This document shows, one piece after another, positions 1 to 8,658 of a DNA stretch of 64,000 nt (position 1 is its first letter; every line of letters begins with the position of its first letter). The translations under genes were made by a program, and so were the position numbers. The DNA lies in the NCBI GenBank assembly GCA_017477335.1, contig JAFUVY010000015.1, positions 1-64,000 on the forward strand, given 5' to 3'. The stretch comes from Bacteroidales bacterium. Lineage in GTDB: Bacteria > Bacteroidota > Bacteroidia > Bacteroidales > UBA932. The notes under the pieces are model-generated. The model did no database searches. It worked only from the letters and a program-made list of their open reading frames with translations, and had not been told where the DNA came from.

Positions 1-2
1 AC

Positions 3-110
3 GCCTACATGCTTGAGCGATTTATTTGCGTGTCCGGTCTGCGACCAGACCCGCATGTTATTGACAAACTTTTCAAAGAACTGGTTTTATTTACATCCAG
101 AGCCGCTTAG
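3..110 (+). CDS. C-terminal fragment of an unidentified protein (5' end outside window)
   Basis: The third frame is open from the window edge to a TAG at 108-110 and gives a plausible helical C-terminus (contains LERFICVSG and DKLFKELV). The other two forward frames either stop early or read through low-quality sequence into the next gene's leader. I do not recognise the family. It lies on the same strand as the LamG lipoprotein, 33 bases upstream of that start, so the two could be cotranscribed. Only 35 residues are visible, so this is a weak call. Confidence 0.4.
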   Translation, partial: AYMLERFICVSGLRPDPHVIDKLFKELVLFTSRAA

Positions 111-143
111 GCCTGGGAAAAAGTTAACGAACTATTGAATATT

Positions 144-1745
144 ATGAAAAAGTATTTTATCATTCTTGCAAGCGTCCTTGTAGCAGCAGTTGCCTGCAAC
201 AAGAACACAGACAACACCACTCCCGCCGCAGGAGACGCCCCTGTAGTATCCCTGTCCGGCGACAACGCCTTCGTTGACGGCAAAGCCACCATCAAGGTGA
301 CTCTCGACAAGGCTCACAGCTCCAAGGCCGTACGCGTAAGCCTGGCCCTGGATCCTTCTTCCACCCTTACCTCTGGTAACGTAACCGTTCCCGAGGGCAT
401 TACCGTCAAGAAGGGTGTCACCTCCGCCACCGCAGAGGTCACCTTCGTAAGAGGTGCTCTTGATGCCGGCACATACACCGCAGTCATCAAGGCTACTGAA
501 GCCACCAACGGCGCCACTATCGGCACTGCCTCAACCATCACCATCACCGCCACCGTAGAGGAAGGCAGCGAAAAGGGTCCCGTGCTCTCCCTGAGCGCCG
601 ACAAAGCTTTCGCCGACAAGTCCGCAGCCATCACCGCTACCCTTGACAAGGCTGCCGAGGAAATCTGCGAGGTATCTCTTGAAGTTGCTGCCGACTCCCA
701 GGTTGCAGCAGACCTTATCACCCTTCCCGCACTTGCCATCCCCGCAGGTCAGACCAGCGTGAGCGGCAATGTGACCGTTAGCATCAAGGGTCTTGCAGCC
801 GGCACCTACGCTGCAAAGATCAATGCTGTTTCCGCTACCGGCGGCGTTGCAGTAGGCACTGCAAAGGCCGTCACCATCACCCTCACCGTATCCGAGGACG
901 ACGTTATTCCTTCTATCCCTACGGAAACCCGTAACGGTAAGGTTTACAAGGCAGATCCCGTGTGCTCCGAGAACTATCTCTTTGAAAAAGAAGAGTACGC
1001 AGACCTTGGTCTTGGCTCCACTTTCCAGGTTAAGTTCTGGGCAAACAGCTGGAAGGAGAACGGCCAGCCTGACCGCCTCTGCAACTTTGAGACCCGTGAC
1101 GAGAACCCCGCCATGCTTGTCCGCTTCAGCTGCGACGACACCCAGCCCGGCCAGCTCCGCTTCAACAACAATGCATGGAGCATTGGTGGTAATGACGGTG
1201 TCAAACTCACCGATGAAAACGGCAACGCATACGTATTCGAGGCCCAGAAGTGGCACGTCCTTACAATGGTCCTTACCCCCGGTGAAAACAACGCCGTATA
1301 TGTAGATTTCTACGACAACGACGTATATATCAACAGGGCGGAAGGCAAGGCCACCTCTGACAAGCTCTATTTCCAGCGCATTGAGTTTGGCATGAGCTGG
1401 GAGGAAGGCAGCTATGACAATACATCCTATCCTAGGATCCAGCTCTTTGACGGCTACATCGACTACGCCCGCGTATGGACCCGCGCCCTCTCCCACAGCG
1501 AGATCGTAAGGGGCCTGTGCGACCTTAAGGACAACCAGAAGGAAGGTCTCCTTGCTTACTGGATCATGAATGACGGCGCCGGCGACGGTATCCTTGAAAA
1601 CCGTGCAAGCGACAGTGCTTACAACATCAACTGGAGCAACATGTCTGAAATGAATGGAAATGACGTCCGCAAGAACCTGGACCTCAAGGCCAACTTCCTT
1701 GAGAACCTGGTTGACATGGATCCTGCAAACCTCTGCCAGTTCTAA
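144..1745 (+). CDS. Surface lipoprotein: two tandem Ig-like repeats plus a LamG/concanavalin-like domain
   Basis: This is a 533-residue predicted lipoprotein. The ATG at 144 gives a short basic N-terminus, a hydrophobic stretch and Cys18 in a VAAVAC lipobox; a TTG nine bases upstream is less likely as start. Two repeats of about 110 residues follow (roughly 30-140 and 145-255). Both begin with V(V/L)SLS plus D-N/K-AF and end in a TITxTV-like strand, resembling DUF1735/Calx-beta-type folds. Residues from about 265 to the end look like a LamG jelly-roll: a WHVLTMV strand and the ending DYARVWTRALSHSEI are typical. Such proteins usually sit on the outer surface and bind glycans. Next to the mannosidases a glycan-binding role is plausible, but the ligand is inferred. 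A strong terminator follows. Confidence 0.75.
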   Translation: MKKYFIILASVLVAAVACNKNTDNTTPAAGDAPVVSLSGDNAFVDGKATIKVTLDKAHSSKAVRVSLALDPSSTLTSGNVTVPEGITVKKGVTSATAEVTFVRGALDAGTYTAVIKATEATNGATIGTASTITITATVEEGSEKGPVLSLSADKAFADKSAAITATLDKAAEEICEVSLEVAADSQVAADLITLPALAIPAGQTSVSGNVTVSIKGLAAGTYAAKINAVSATGGVAVGTAKAVTITLTVSEDDVIPSIPTETRNGKVYKADPVCSENYLFEKEEYADLGLGSTFQVKFWANSWKENGQPDRLCNFETRDENPAMLVRFSCDDTQPGQLRFNNNAWSIGGNDGVKLTDENGNAYVFEAQKWHVLTMVLTPGENNAVYVDFYDNDVYINRAEGKATSDKLYFQRIEFGMSWEEGSYDNTSYPRIQLFDGYIDYARVWTRALSHSEIVRGLCDLKDNQKEGLLAYWIMNDGAGDGILENRASDSAYNINWSNMSEMNGNDVRKNLDLKANFLENLVDMDPANLCQF

Positions 1746-1766
1746 TTGACAAGTTCCTTATCTACA

Positions 1767-1796
1767 GAGGCCGGCCCCGGCGGGTCGGCCTCTTTT
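1767..1796 (+). terminator. Rho-independent terminator after the LamG lipoprotein gene
   Basis: An 11-bp stem (GAGGCCGGCCC with GGGTCGGCCTC, one G-U pair) closes a CGGC tetraloop and is followed by TTTT. It ends the LamG transcript 22 bases after the stop codon and lies only 8 bases before the next ATG, so the GH92 gene downstream would need readthrough or a promoter embedded in this short gap. Confidence 0.8.
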
Positions 1797-1803
1797 CACA
1801 ATA

Positions 1804-4050
1804 ATGAAAGCACTTGCATTACTACTTACGATTACCCAATGGGTGAATCCGTTTATTGGGACAAGCAATTTTGGAACGTGCAATCCCGGGGCGGTGACGC
1901 CTAACGGGATGATGAGCGTGACGCCGTTCAATGTCATGGGCTCGGAGATGAACACCTGGGACAAGGACAGCCGATGGTGGAGCACTCCGTATGTAAATGA
2001 GAATAAGTACGTTACCGGCTTTTCCCACGTTAATCTTTCCGGTGTGGGATGCCCTGAACTGGGGAGCCTTCTTACAATGGCGGCTCCAGGTCCGGTACAG
2101 GTGGACTACCATGCTTACGGAAGCGAAGCCCTCAGGGAGGTGGCCCGGCCTGGATACTACTGCGTAGAGCTTGCAAGTGGAGTGAAGGCGGAACTCTCCG
2201 CCACTACCCGCAGTTCAATAGAGCGTTTTACCTTTCCTGACGGCAGCGGCAACATTCTGCTGAACCTTGGAGAGGGCCTTACCAACGAAAGCGGAGCCAC
2301 GGTGCGCCGCGTATCGGCCACAAAAATAGAGGGGAGCAAGCTGATGGGCACATTCTGCTACAATCCGGATGCGGTTTTCCCCATTTACTTTGCCCTGGAG
2401 GTAAGCCAGGTCCCGTCAGAGTCCGGATATTGGAAAAAGCAAAGGCCCATGACCGCAGAGGCAGCCTGGGACTCCACCGCCGGGCAGTACAAACTTTACC
2501 GCAACTATGCCAGGGAGATGAGCGGGGACGATATCGGCTATTTCTTTCACTATGACAGGACAAACGGCCCTGTGATGGTTAAGATGGGCGTTTCCTTTGT
2601 GAGTATAGAGAATGCCTGGGAAAACCTCAACGCGGAGCAGAAAGGCTTTGACTTTGACAAGGTTGCCGCCGATGCCGACGCCCTCTGGGAAGAGCAGCTT
2701 GGCCGCATTGTCATAGAAGGCGGAACTCCGGACCGGAAGACCGTTTTCTACACGGCCCTTTATCACAGCCTCATTCACCCCAACATTGTGAACGACGTCA
2801 ACGGCCAGTACCCTCTGATGGAGTTTGGCAACGCCGCCGCAACCGACAGCTACAAGATAAAGACAGGCCCGGCAGGGCAGGCAGAACGGAAGATGCGTTC
2901 CGCGGGAATCGGCACCGTAGCTCCCGGAGAGAACCGCTACACCGTATTTTCCCTTTGGGACACCTACCGCAACCTTCACCAGCTTCTGACTCTGCTGTAT
3001 CCCGAAAAACAACTTGACATGCTCCGCTCCATGGTGGAAATGTACCGCGAATGGGGCTGGATGCCCAAGTGGGAACTATACGGCCGCGAGACATGGACCA
3101 TGGAAGGGGACCCGGCAATCTGCGTATTTGCAGACAGCTACCTCAAGGGGCTGGACGGGTTTGACGTGCCGCTGGCCTACGAGGCTTTCCTGAAATCGGC
3201 CGACACCCCCGGCCTTGCCAACCGTATGAGACCGGACATAGACCCCTACAAGGCCGACGGCTATATCCCGCTGGGCTTTTTTGCCGGTGACTTCTCCGGG
3301 GACAATTCCGTATCCCACGCCCTGGAGTACTATGTGGCCGATTATGCCCTCTCCCGCCTGGCCGAGGCCCTTGGCCACAAGGAAGACGCCCAAAAGTTCT
3401 ACCAGAGGAGCCTTGGCTACCGTAACTACTACAGTGCGGAATATGGCTGCCTGAGGCCCATAAACATGGACGGGACATTCCTCACCCCCTTTAACCCGGA
3501 AGATGGCGCGGACTTCACCAACGCTCCAGGCTTCCACGAGGGCAGCGCATGGAATTACAGTTTTGCCGTACCTCACGACGTAAAGGGATACGCGGCTCTT
3601 ATGGGCGGAAGCGGAAAGTTTGTGAAGGCTCTGCAGAATGTCTTTGACAAGGGTCTTTACGATCCCGCAAACGAGCCTGACATAGTGTATCCTTATCTGT
3701 TCTCACGCTTCAAAGGACAGGAAAAACGCACCTGGGAAGAGGTGGAAAAGATTCTCGAAAACCACTACCGCAATGCCCCGGACGGCATTCCCGGCAATGA
3801 CGACACCGGAACTATGAGCGCCTGGGCGGTGTTTTCCATGCTTGGTTTCTACCCGGACTGCCCCGGAGAGCCCTACTACACTCTCACGCGTCCCACTTTC
3901 CAAAAGGCCGTGATTACTCTCCCGGGCGGTAACAAGCTTACCATTACCCGCAGCGCAAAAGCATCCAGGGCAACGGTTGACGGACGCAACAAAGGGTATC
4001 GCATTTCACACGACACCCTTACTGGCGCATCCACTATTACCTGGAAGTAA
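1804..4050 (+). CDS. GH92 family alpha-mannosidase
   Basis: This is a 748-residue GH92 enzyme, a calcium-dependent exo-alpha-mannosidase family acting mainly on alpha-1,2, 1,3 or 1,4 mannosides of N-glycans and mannans. Family hallmarks seen are VNPFIGT near the N-terminus, GFSHVNLSG, the EGSAWNYSFAVPHD block that carries the likely acid Glu, and GNDDTGTMSAW from residue 664, whose Asp pair matches the expected general-base region. The N-terminus is odd: only about 12 hydrophobic residues precede the catalytic domain, with no lipobox, whereas the two other GH92 proteins here have clear lipoprotein signals. It is the only glycosidase on the plus strand and converges on the minus-strand operon. 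Linkage specificity cannot be read from sequence alone. Confidence 0.93.
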   Translation: MKALALLLTITQWVNPFIGTSNFGTCNPGAVTPNGMMSVTPFNVMGSEMNTWDKDSRWWSTPYVNENKYVTGFSHVNLSGVGCPELGSLLTMAAPGPVQVDYHAYGSEALREVARPGYYCVELASGVKAELSATTRSSIERFTFPDGSGNILLNLGEGLTNESGATVRRVSATKIEGSKLMGTFCYNPDAVFPIYFALEVSQVPSESGYWKKQRPMTAEAAWDSTAGQYKLYRNYAREMSGDDIGYFFHYDRTNGPVMVKMGVSFVSIENAWENLNAEQKGFDFDKVAADADALWEEQLGRIVIEGGTPDRKTVFYTALYHSLIHPNIVNDVNGQYPLMEFGNAAATDSYKIKTGPAGQAERKMRSAGIGTVAPGENRYTVFSLWDTYRNLHQLLTLLYPEKQLDMLRSMVEMYREWGWMPKWELYGRETWTMEGDPAICVFADSYLKGLDGFDVPLAYEAFLKSADTPGLANRMRPDIDPYKADGYIPLGFFAGDFSGDNSVSHALEYYVADYALSRLAEALGHKEDAQKFYQRSLGYRNYYSAEYGCLRPINMDGTFLTPFNPEDGADFTNAPGFHEGSAWNYSFAVPHDVKGYAALMGGSGKFVKALQNVFDKGLYDPANEPDIVYPYLFSRFKGQEKRTWEEVEKILENHYRNAPDGIPGNDDTGTMSAWAVFSMLGFYPDCPGEPYYTLTRPTFQKAVITLPGGNKLTITRSAKASRATVDGRNKGYRISHDTLTGASTITWK

Positions 4051-4061
4051 TTGTATTTCCT

Positions 4062-4081
4062 ATACCCTCGTCAGAGGGTAT
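4062..4081. terminator. Hairpin between convergent GH92 and GH125 genes
   Basis: ATACCCTC pairs with GAGGGTAT over a GTCA loop (8-bp perfect stem). It sits 11 bases after the plus-strand GH92 stop and includes the minus-strand GH125 stop codon. No T-tract flanks it on either side, so it may be a weak bidirectional terminator or a 3'-end stabiliser. Confidence 0.4.
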
Positions 4082-5465
4082 TCAGGACGGGGAGTTTGCC
4101 GCGGGAGATGAGGGTGAGGACGAGTTCGCCAAAGAGAGTGTTCTGCCAGGCGAACCAGGGACGGGTGAAGTCGGCGGCGTCGTCTTTTTCAAAGCTCTCG
4201 TGGATGAAGCCGGTGCCGGCGTCGGTAGCAAGGAGCTGCCTCATGCAGGAGCGGATTTCCTCATCGTCCGTGGCGGTGAAGGCTTTCATCATTATGCTCA
4301 TGGGCCAGATGGCTTCCGTGCCGATGTGCGGTCCTCCTATGCCTTCGCCGGCCTTCCCCTTCCAGAAATAGGGATTGGAGCTGCTCCAGACAAAGCGGCG
4401 GGTATTCCGGTACACGGGGTCATCGGCAAGGGAGGGATCCAGATAGGCGAGGGAGAGCAGGGAGGGAACGTTGGCGTCGTCCATAAGGTAGGCGTTGCCA
4501 AAGCCGTCCACTTCGTAGGCGTAGATGGGGCCGAAGTCCGGATGATTGACCACCGCATACTTATCAAGGGCTGCGGAGACTTCATCCGCAAGGGCGGTGC
4601 AGCGGGCGGCAAGCTTTTCCTCATGATTCACCTCCAGAAGTATCTCCGCGGCTTTCCTGAGGATACTTACCGCAAAGAAGTTGGAAGGCACAAGGAATTC
4701 AAACTGAGTAGCGTCGTCGGAGGGGCGGAAGGAGCTTGCGATAAGTCCTACGGGGTTCACGGGGTTGCCCCAGCCGCGGCGGTCTTTGGTGTCCAGCTGA
4801 CGGTCTGTAACCCTCAGAAAATAGTAAGGGCCGTTGCCGTCCTTCCGCTGCTGGACGGTAAAGGTGTCAAGGATGTTGCGTACAGCCGTGAGCCAGGCGT
4901 CGTCAAAGACGGAACTGTCTCCCGTGGTTTTCCAATAGTGATATGCAAGGCGCACCGGGTAGCAGTGGGAGTCGATTTCCCACTTGCGTTCAAACACCCA
5001 GGGACTCTGGGGAGAGCCTGTGTCGTCCTTTGCCCCTTCCCCGGTAGGGCCCTGATTGAAGGCGTTGGCGTAAGGGTCTATGTTGATAAGGGCGAACTGC
5101 TGCCTTATGACACCGGCAATCATCGCCTGCAGGCGGGCATCCTGCGGGGCAAGGTCCACGTAGGGCCAGACCTGGGCTCCGGAATCACGGAGCCACATTG
5201 CGGGAATGTCTCCGGTATAGACGAAGGTAAGGCCGCTCTCCTGGTCAAAATGCACCGTGGTATCCAGAGTATTGGGGAAGCAGTTGCGGAACATCCAACG
5301 CAGTTTGGGGTTCTTCAGAAGAGGAGCCACCTCGCTAATCTTTTCCTCAACGGCACTGCTTGTAAAGAGCCTGTCCTCCGGAGCCGGTCTCTGGTCCGGG
5401 TATTTCTGAGCCCCGCATGAGAGGGAAAGGAGCATCATTGCCCCTGCTGCAAATATCTTTTTCAT
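4071..5465 (-). CDS. GH125 exo-alpha-1,6-mannosidase (lipoprotein)
   Basis: The 464 residues match the GH125 (former DUF1237) family of metal-independent, inverting exo-alpha-1,6-mannosidases. Recognisable blocks are GDIPAMWLRDS at 85-95, NAFNQGPTG near 135-142 and KWEIDSHCYPVRL from 161, the last two lining the active site in this family; C-terminal motifs include EAIWPM and WFAWQNTLFGEL. A signal sequence with LSLSC (Cys17) predicts a lipoprotein. Its start codon overlaps the stop of the upstream GH92 by one base (TAATG), which implies translational coupling. It is the last gene of the mannoside operon and probably removes alpha-1,6-linked mannose after GH92 enzymes have stripped the other branches. 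Confidence 0.92.
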   Translation of the reverse strand: MKKIFAAGAMMLLSLSCGAQKYPDQRPAPEDRLFTSSAVEEKISEVAPLLKNPKLRWMFRNCFPNTLDTTVHFDQESGLTFVYTGDIPAMWLRDSGAQVWPYVDLAPQDARLQAMIAGVIRQQFALINIDPYANAFNQGPTGEGAKDDTGSPQSPWVFERKWEIDSHCYPVRLAYHYWKTTGDSSVFDDAWLTAVRNILDTFTVQQRKDGNGPYYFLRVTDRQLDTKDRRGWGNPVNPVGLIASSFRPSDDATQFEFLVPSNFFAVSILRKAAEILLEVNHEEKLAARCTALADEVSAALDKYAVVNHPDFGPIYAYEVDGFGNAYLMDDANVPSLLSLAYLDPSLADDPVYRNTRRFVWSSSNPYFWKGKAGEGIGGPHIGTEAIWPMSIMMKAFTATDDEEIRSCMRQLLATDAGTGFIHESFEKDDAADFTRPWFAWQNTLFGELVLTLISRGKLPVLNTL

Positions 5466-7675
5466 TATTTGGACATTGAATAAGGTCTTGACTCGGGAGC
5501 TGTGCCACGGGTAAGGGAAGGAGCGTCGGAGAGGTCAAAACGCAGCCTTGCTCCCTTCTGAAGGTCTTCCTGAAGGATATAGTTCCTATCCCAGGCGCGG
5601 CCGTTGACCTTGAGAGCATTCACATAATAGCAGGATTCAGAATTCTCCGGGGCGTCAATGACCACGTCGCCGCCAGGAAGGTGCAGAACCGCCTTTTTGA
5701 AAAGGGGCGTTCCCAGGGCATACTGTCCGCTGCCGGGGCATACGGGATAGAAGCCGAGGGCGGAGAATACGTACCAGGCACTGGTCTGGCCGTTGTCCTC
5801 GTCGCCGCAGTAGCCATCGGCCCAGGGGGTGTAGAATTTCTCCATGACCTCGCGGACTCTCTGCTGGGTCTTCCAGGGCTGGCCGCACCAGTCATAAAGG
5901 TAGAGCATGTGCTGGATGGGCTGGTTGCCGTGAGCGTAGTTGCCCATGCCCATGACTGTCATTTCTATAATCTCGTGGATGGGGAAGCCGTAACTGGAAT
6001 CGTCGTACTTGGGGGGCATGGTGAAGACTCCGTCAAGGGTGGCAGCAAAGTTATTCTCCCCGCCCATCAGCTTGATGAGTCCCTGAATGTCGTGGAAAAC
6101 GCTCCAGGTATAGTGCAGGGAGTTGCCCTCCGTGAAGTCCCCGCCCCATTTGAGCGGGCTGAAGGGCCTGCGGAAGTTGCCGTCGGAGTCCCTGCCGTTC
6201 ATAAGGCCGTATTCCCCGTCAAAGAGGTAGCGGTAGTTCAGGGCCGATTCCTCATAGGCCGCCACATCCTTGCCAAGGGCCTTTCCAAGCCGGGCGATGC
6301 ACCAGTCGTCGTAGGCATATTCCAGGGTACGGGCGGCAGATTCGCGTATGCCGGCATCAGTAGGTACAAAGCCGATACGGTCGTACCATTCCCAGCCCAG
6401 GCGGCCGGTGGAGCTCACCTCCGGGTGAACTTTATGGGCGCCGGAAGTTACCGCCTCCCAGAGGATGTCGATGTCGTAGCCGCGGATTCCGGAAAGGTAG
6501 GCATCGGCAACTACGGAAGCGCTGTTGTTGCCCACCATGCATCCGCGGTGACCGGGGGAAGCCCATTCCGGGAGGAAACCGCTTTCCTTATAGGTATTCA
6601 CAAGTCCTTCCTGTATCCGGGCCGACACCTCCGGGTACACCAGGTTCACAAAGGGCAGGAGGGCACGGAAGGTATCCCAGAAGCCGGTATCGCCAAAGAG
6701 GTAACCCTCTTCCACCTTGCCGTTGAAAGGGCTGTAGTGGACGCGGCGGCCGTCGGCGTCAATTTCCGAAAGGTCCCTGGGGAAAAGGACGCTGCGGTAC
6801 AGGCAGCTGTAGAAGGTGCGGAGGTGGTCTATGTTTCCGTCCTGCACTTCTATGCGGCCAAGGGTACGGTTCCAGGTGGCGCGGGCCTCTTCCTTCACGC
6901 TTTCAAAATCCCCTGCCTCTGCAAGATTAAGGACTGCCTGCTCCCCGGAAATAAAGGAAGAGGCAACCCTCAGGTTAACAACCTGGCCGCGCTCCGTGGG
7001 GAAGCCGGCAAGCAGGGTGCCATCTCCTGCGGGATACTCTGCAAGGGCCGTATCCGACTTGATTACAAACCAGTTGCGGAAGCCTTCGCTGACTCCGCCG
7101 TGATTGTGGACACTGTAGCCGCAGATGGTATATGGGTCTTCCAGCCAGGCTTTTCCGCCCTCAAAGGCATCCACCACAAGGTAGGACGTCTCGCACTCCG
7201 GATAAGTGAGGCGGAAGGCTGCCGCGTGGGAGGTGGGAGCAATCTCTGCGGTAACGTCATGATCGGCCAGATAAACGCTGTAATAATAGGGCTTGGCGGT
7301 CTCAGCCTTGTGGGAGAACCAGCTTTTACGCTCTTCCTGATCAAAGACGGGGCCGGTGGTGACGGGCATCAGGGAAAAGGAGCCGTAGTCGTTGATCCAC
7401 GGGCTGGGCTGATGTGTCTGCTTGAGGCCGCGGATGTGATGGGCGTCGTAACGGTAGGTCCATCCGTCGCCGTTTTTGCCGGTCTGGGGCGTCCAGAACG
7501 ACGTTCCCCACGGGACGGCAATAGCCGGATAGGTATTGCCCGTAGAGAGGGCGAATTCCGACAGGGTGCCGGCAAGGGGGTTCACATATTCCACCGGTTC
7601 AAGCGTGGCGGTCTTGGGAGCGCTGCATGAGAGCACTGCCAGCAAGGCGGTCATCAAGGTAAATCTGGCTTTCAT
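5465..7675 (-). CDS. GH92 family alpha-mannosidase (lipoprotein)
   Basis: This is a 736-residue GH92 protein with a lipoprotein signal (AVLSC, Cys17). Motifs include EYVNPLAGT near the mature N-terminus, the HQPSPWINDYG block, TEGNSLHYTWSVFHD carrying the likely acid Glu, and GDEDNGQTSAWYVFSALGFYP from residue 624. The HQPSPW and GNSLHYTW variants differ from the two other GH92 enzymes in the window, suggesting another subfamily and hence another linkage preference. It starts 7 bases after manA and overlaps GH125 by one base. It likely acts in the periplasm or on the surface on mannose branches. Confidence 0.94.
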   Translation of the reverse strand: MKARFTLMTALLAVLSCSAPKTATLEPVEYVNPLAGTLSEFALSTGNTYPAIAVPWGTSFWTPQTGKNGDGWTYRYDAHHIRGLKQTHQPSPWINDYGSFSLMPVTTGPVFDQEERKSWFSHKAETAKPYYYSVYLADHDVTAEIAPTSHAAAFRLTYPECETSYLVVDAFEGGKAWLEDPYTICGYSVHNHGGVSEGFRNWFVIKSDTALAEYPAGDGTLLAGFPTERGQVVNLRVASSFISGEQAVLNLAEAGDFESVKEEARATWNRTLGRIEVQDGNIDHLRTFYSCLYRSVLFPRDLSEIDADGRRVHYSPFNGKVEEGYLFGDTGFWDTFRALLPFVNLVYPEVSARIQEGLVNTYKESGFLPEWASPGHRGCMVGNNSASVVADAYLSGIRGYDIDILWEAVTSGAHKVHPEVSSTGRLGWEWYDRIGFVPTDAGIRESAARTLEYAYDDWCIARLGKALGKDVAAYEESALNYRYLFDGEYGLMNGRDSDGNFRRPFSPLKWGGDFTEGNSLHYTWSVFHDIQGLIKLMGGENNFAATLDGVFTMPPKYDDSSYGFPIHEIIEMTVMGMGNYAHGNQPIQHMLYLYDWCGQPWKTQQRVREVMEKFYTPWADGYCGDEDNGQTSAWYVFSALGFYPVCPGSGQYALGTPLFKKAVLHLPGGDVVIDAPENSESCYYVNALKVNGRAWDRNYILQEDLQKGARLRFDLSDAPSLTRGTAPESRPYSMSK

Positions 7676-7682
7676 GGTTCAG

Positions 7683-8654
7683 TTACTTTATGTAGCTGGT
7701 TATAAGTTTCATGGTATCGTCCGGGATGAAGCAGACATCGTCAGCCGATGCGGGGATGAGCACGGTCTCGCCCTGGTGCACATAGACGTCTTCCCCGTCC
7801 ACCTGGATGGTTCCGGAGCCGTCAAGGCACATCACAACCATGAAGGAATCTATTTCCGAAAGGTCACGTGCAAAGGGAAGAGTGAGGTCGTAAAGGCTGG
7901 TGGTGAAGTACTTGCAGGAGACAAGTTCCACTTCTTCGTTCTCCTGGGGGGTGTATTCCGTGCGGTAGTTGTCATAGACCTTGTAGTCTATGGCGTCCTT
8001 GGCCAGTTCCGTATGGACCTCGCGGGGTTTGCCGTCCAGGCCCAGGCGGCCGTAGTCGTAGATGCGGTAGGTGATGTCGGACGTCTGCTGGATTTCCGCA
8101 ATGAAGCAGCCTCCGCAGATGGCGTGGATACGACCGGCAGGGAGGAAGAAGACGTCTCCGGGATGTACCTCGTGGCGGGCCAGGACATCGGTGATAGTGC
8201 CGTCAGCCACTTTTGCCGCATACTCCTCGGGGGTGATGCTCTTGGTGAGGCCCGCAAGAAGGTGTGCGCCGGGCTCGGCAGCAACTACGTACCACATTTC
8301 CGTCTTGCCCTTGGAGCCGTTGTGCCTTGCGGCGGCGAGCTGGTCATTGGGATGCACCTGGATGGAGAGGTCGGAAAGCGCGTCGATGAACTTTATCAGC
8401 AGGGGAAATTCGTCCCCCGTGTTCTCATAGACATGCTTTCCCACAAGTTCTCCCTTGTAATCCTTTACCAGAGAGGCGATGGTCCTGCCGGCCAGGGGGC
8501 CGTTGGCCACTACGGACTCGTTGCCCTTCACTCCGGAGAGCTCCCAGCTTTCGCCTATGTGCTTCTGGTCTGTTTCTATCTCCTTGTAAGGGGCAATCTT
8601 CTCACCGCCCCAAACGACGGTCTTAAGGATGGGTTCAAACTTAAGCGGATACAT
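7683..8654 (-). CDS. manA: Mannose-6-phosphate isomerase, class I cupin type
   Basis: This 323-residue protein converts mannose-6-phosphate to fructose-6-phosphate in the cytoplasm. Zinc-ligand motifs are visible: QVHPND, KTEMWYV and RIHAICGG. I chose the ATG at 8654 (protein beginning MYPLKFEP) because it starts just after the stop of GH130, 4 bases apart. A start at 8690 would add 12 untypical residues and overlap GH130 by 32 bases. The position between GH130 and GH92 ties the operon to mannose catabolism: mannose released outside, or mannose-1-phosphate from GH130 after a mutase step encoded elsewhere, would enter glycolysis here. Confidence 0.93.
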   Translation of the reverse strand: MYPLKFEPILKTVVWGGEKIAPYKEIETDQKHIGESWELSGVKGNESVVANGPLAGRTIASLVKDYKGELVGKHVYENTGDEFPLLIKFIDALSDLSIQVHPNDQLAAARHNGSKGKTEMWYVVAAEPGAHLLAGLTKSITPEEYAAKVADGTITDVLARHEVHPGDVFFLPAGRIHAICGGCFIAEIQQTSDITYRIYDYGRLGLDGKPREVHTELAKDAIDYKVYDNYRTEYTPQENEEVELVSCKYFTTSLYDLTLPFARDLSEIDSFMVVMCLDGSGTIQVDGEDVYVHQGETVLIPASADDVCFIPDDTMKLITSYIK

Positions 8655-8658
8655 GATA

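Noticed and set aside
5681..7630. Long open frame (649 codons) on the plus strand opposite GH92
   Set aside because: It is the antisense shadow of a gene with clear GH92 motifs; its translation is rich in Gly/Val/His and has no domain.
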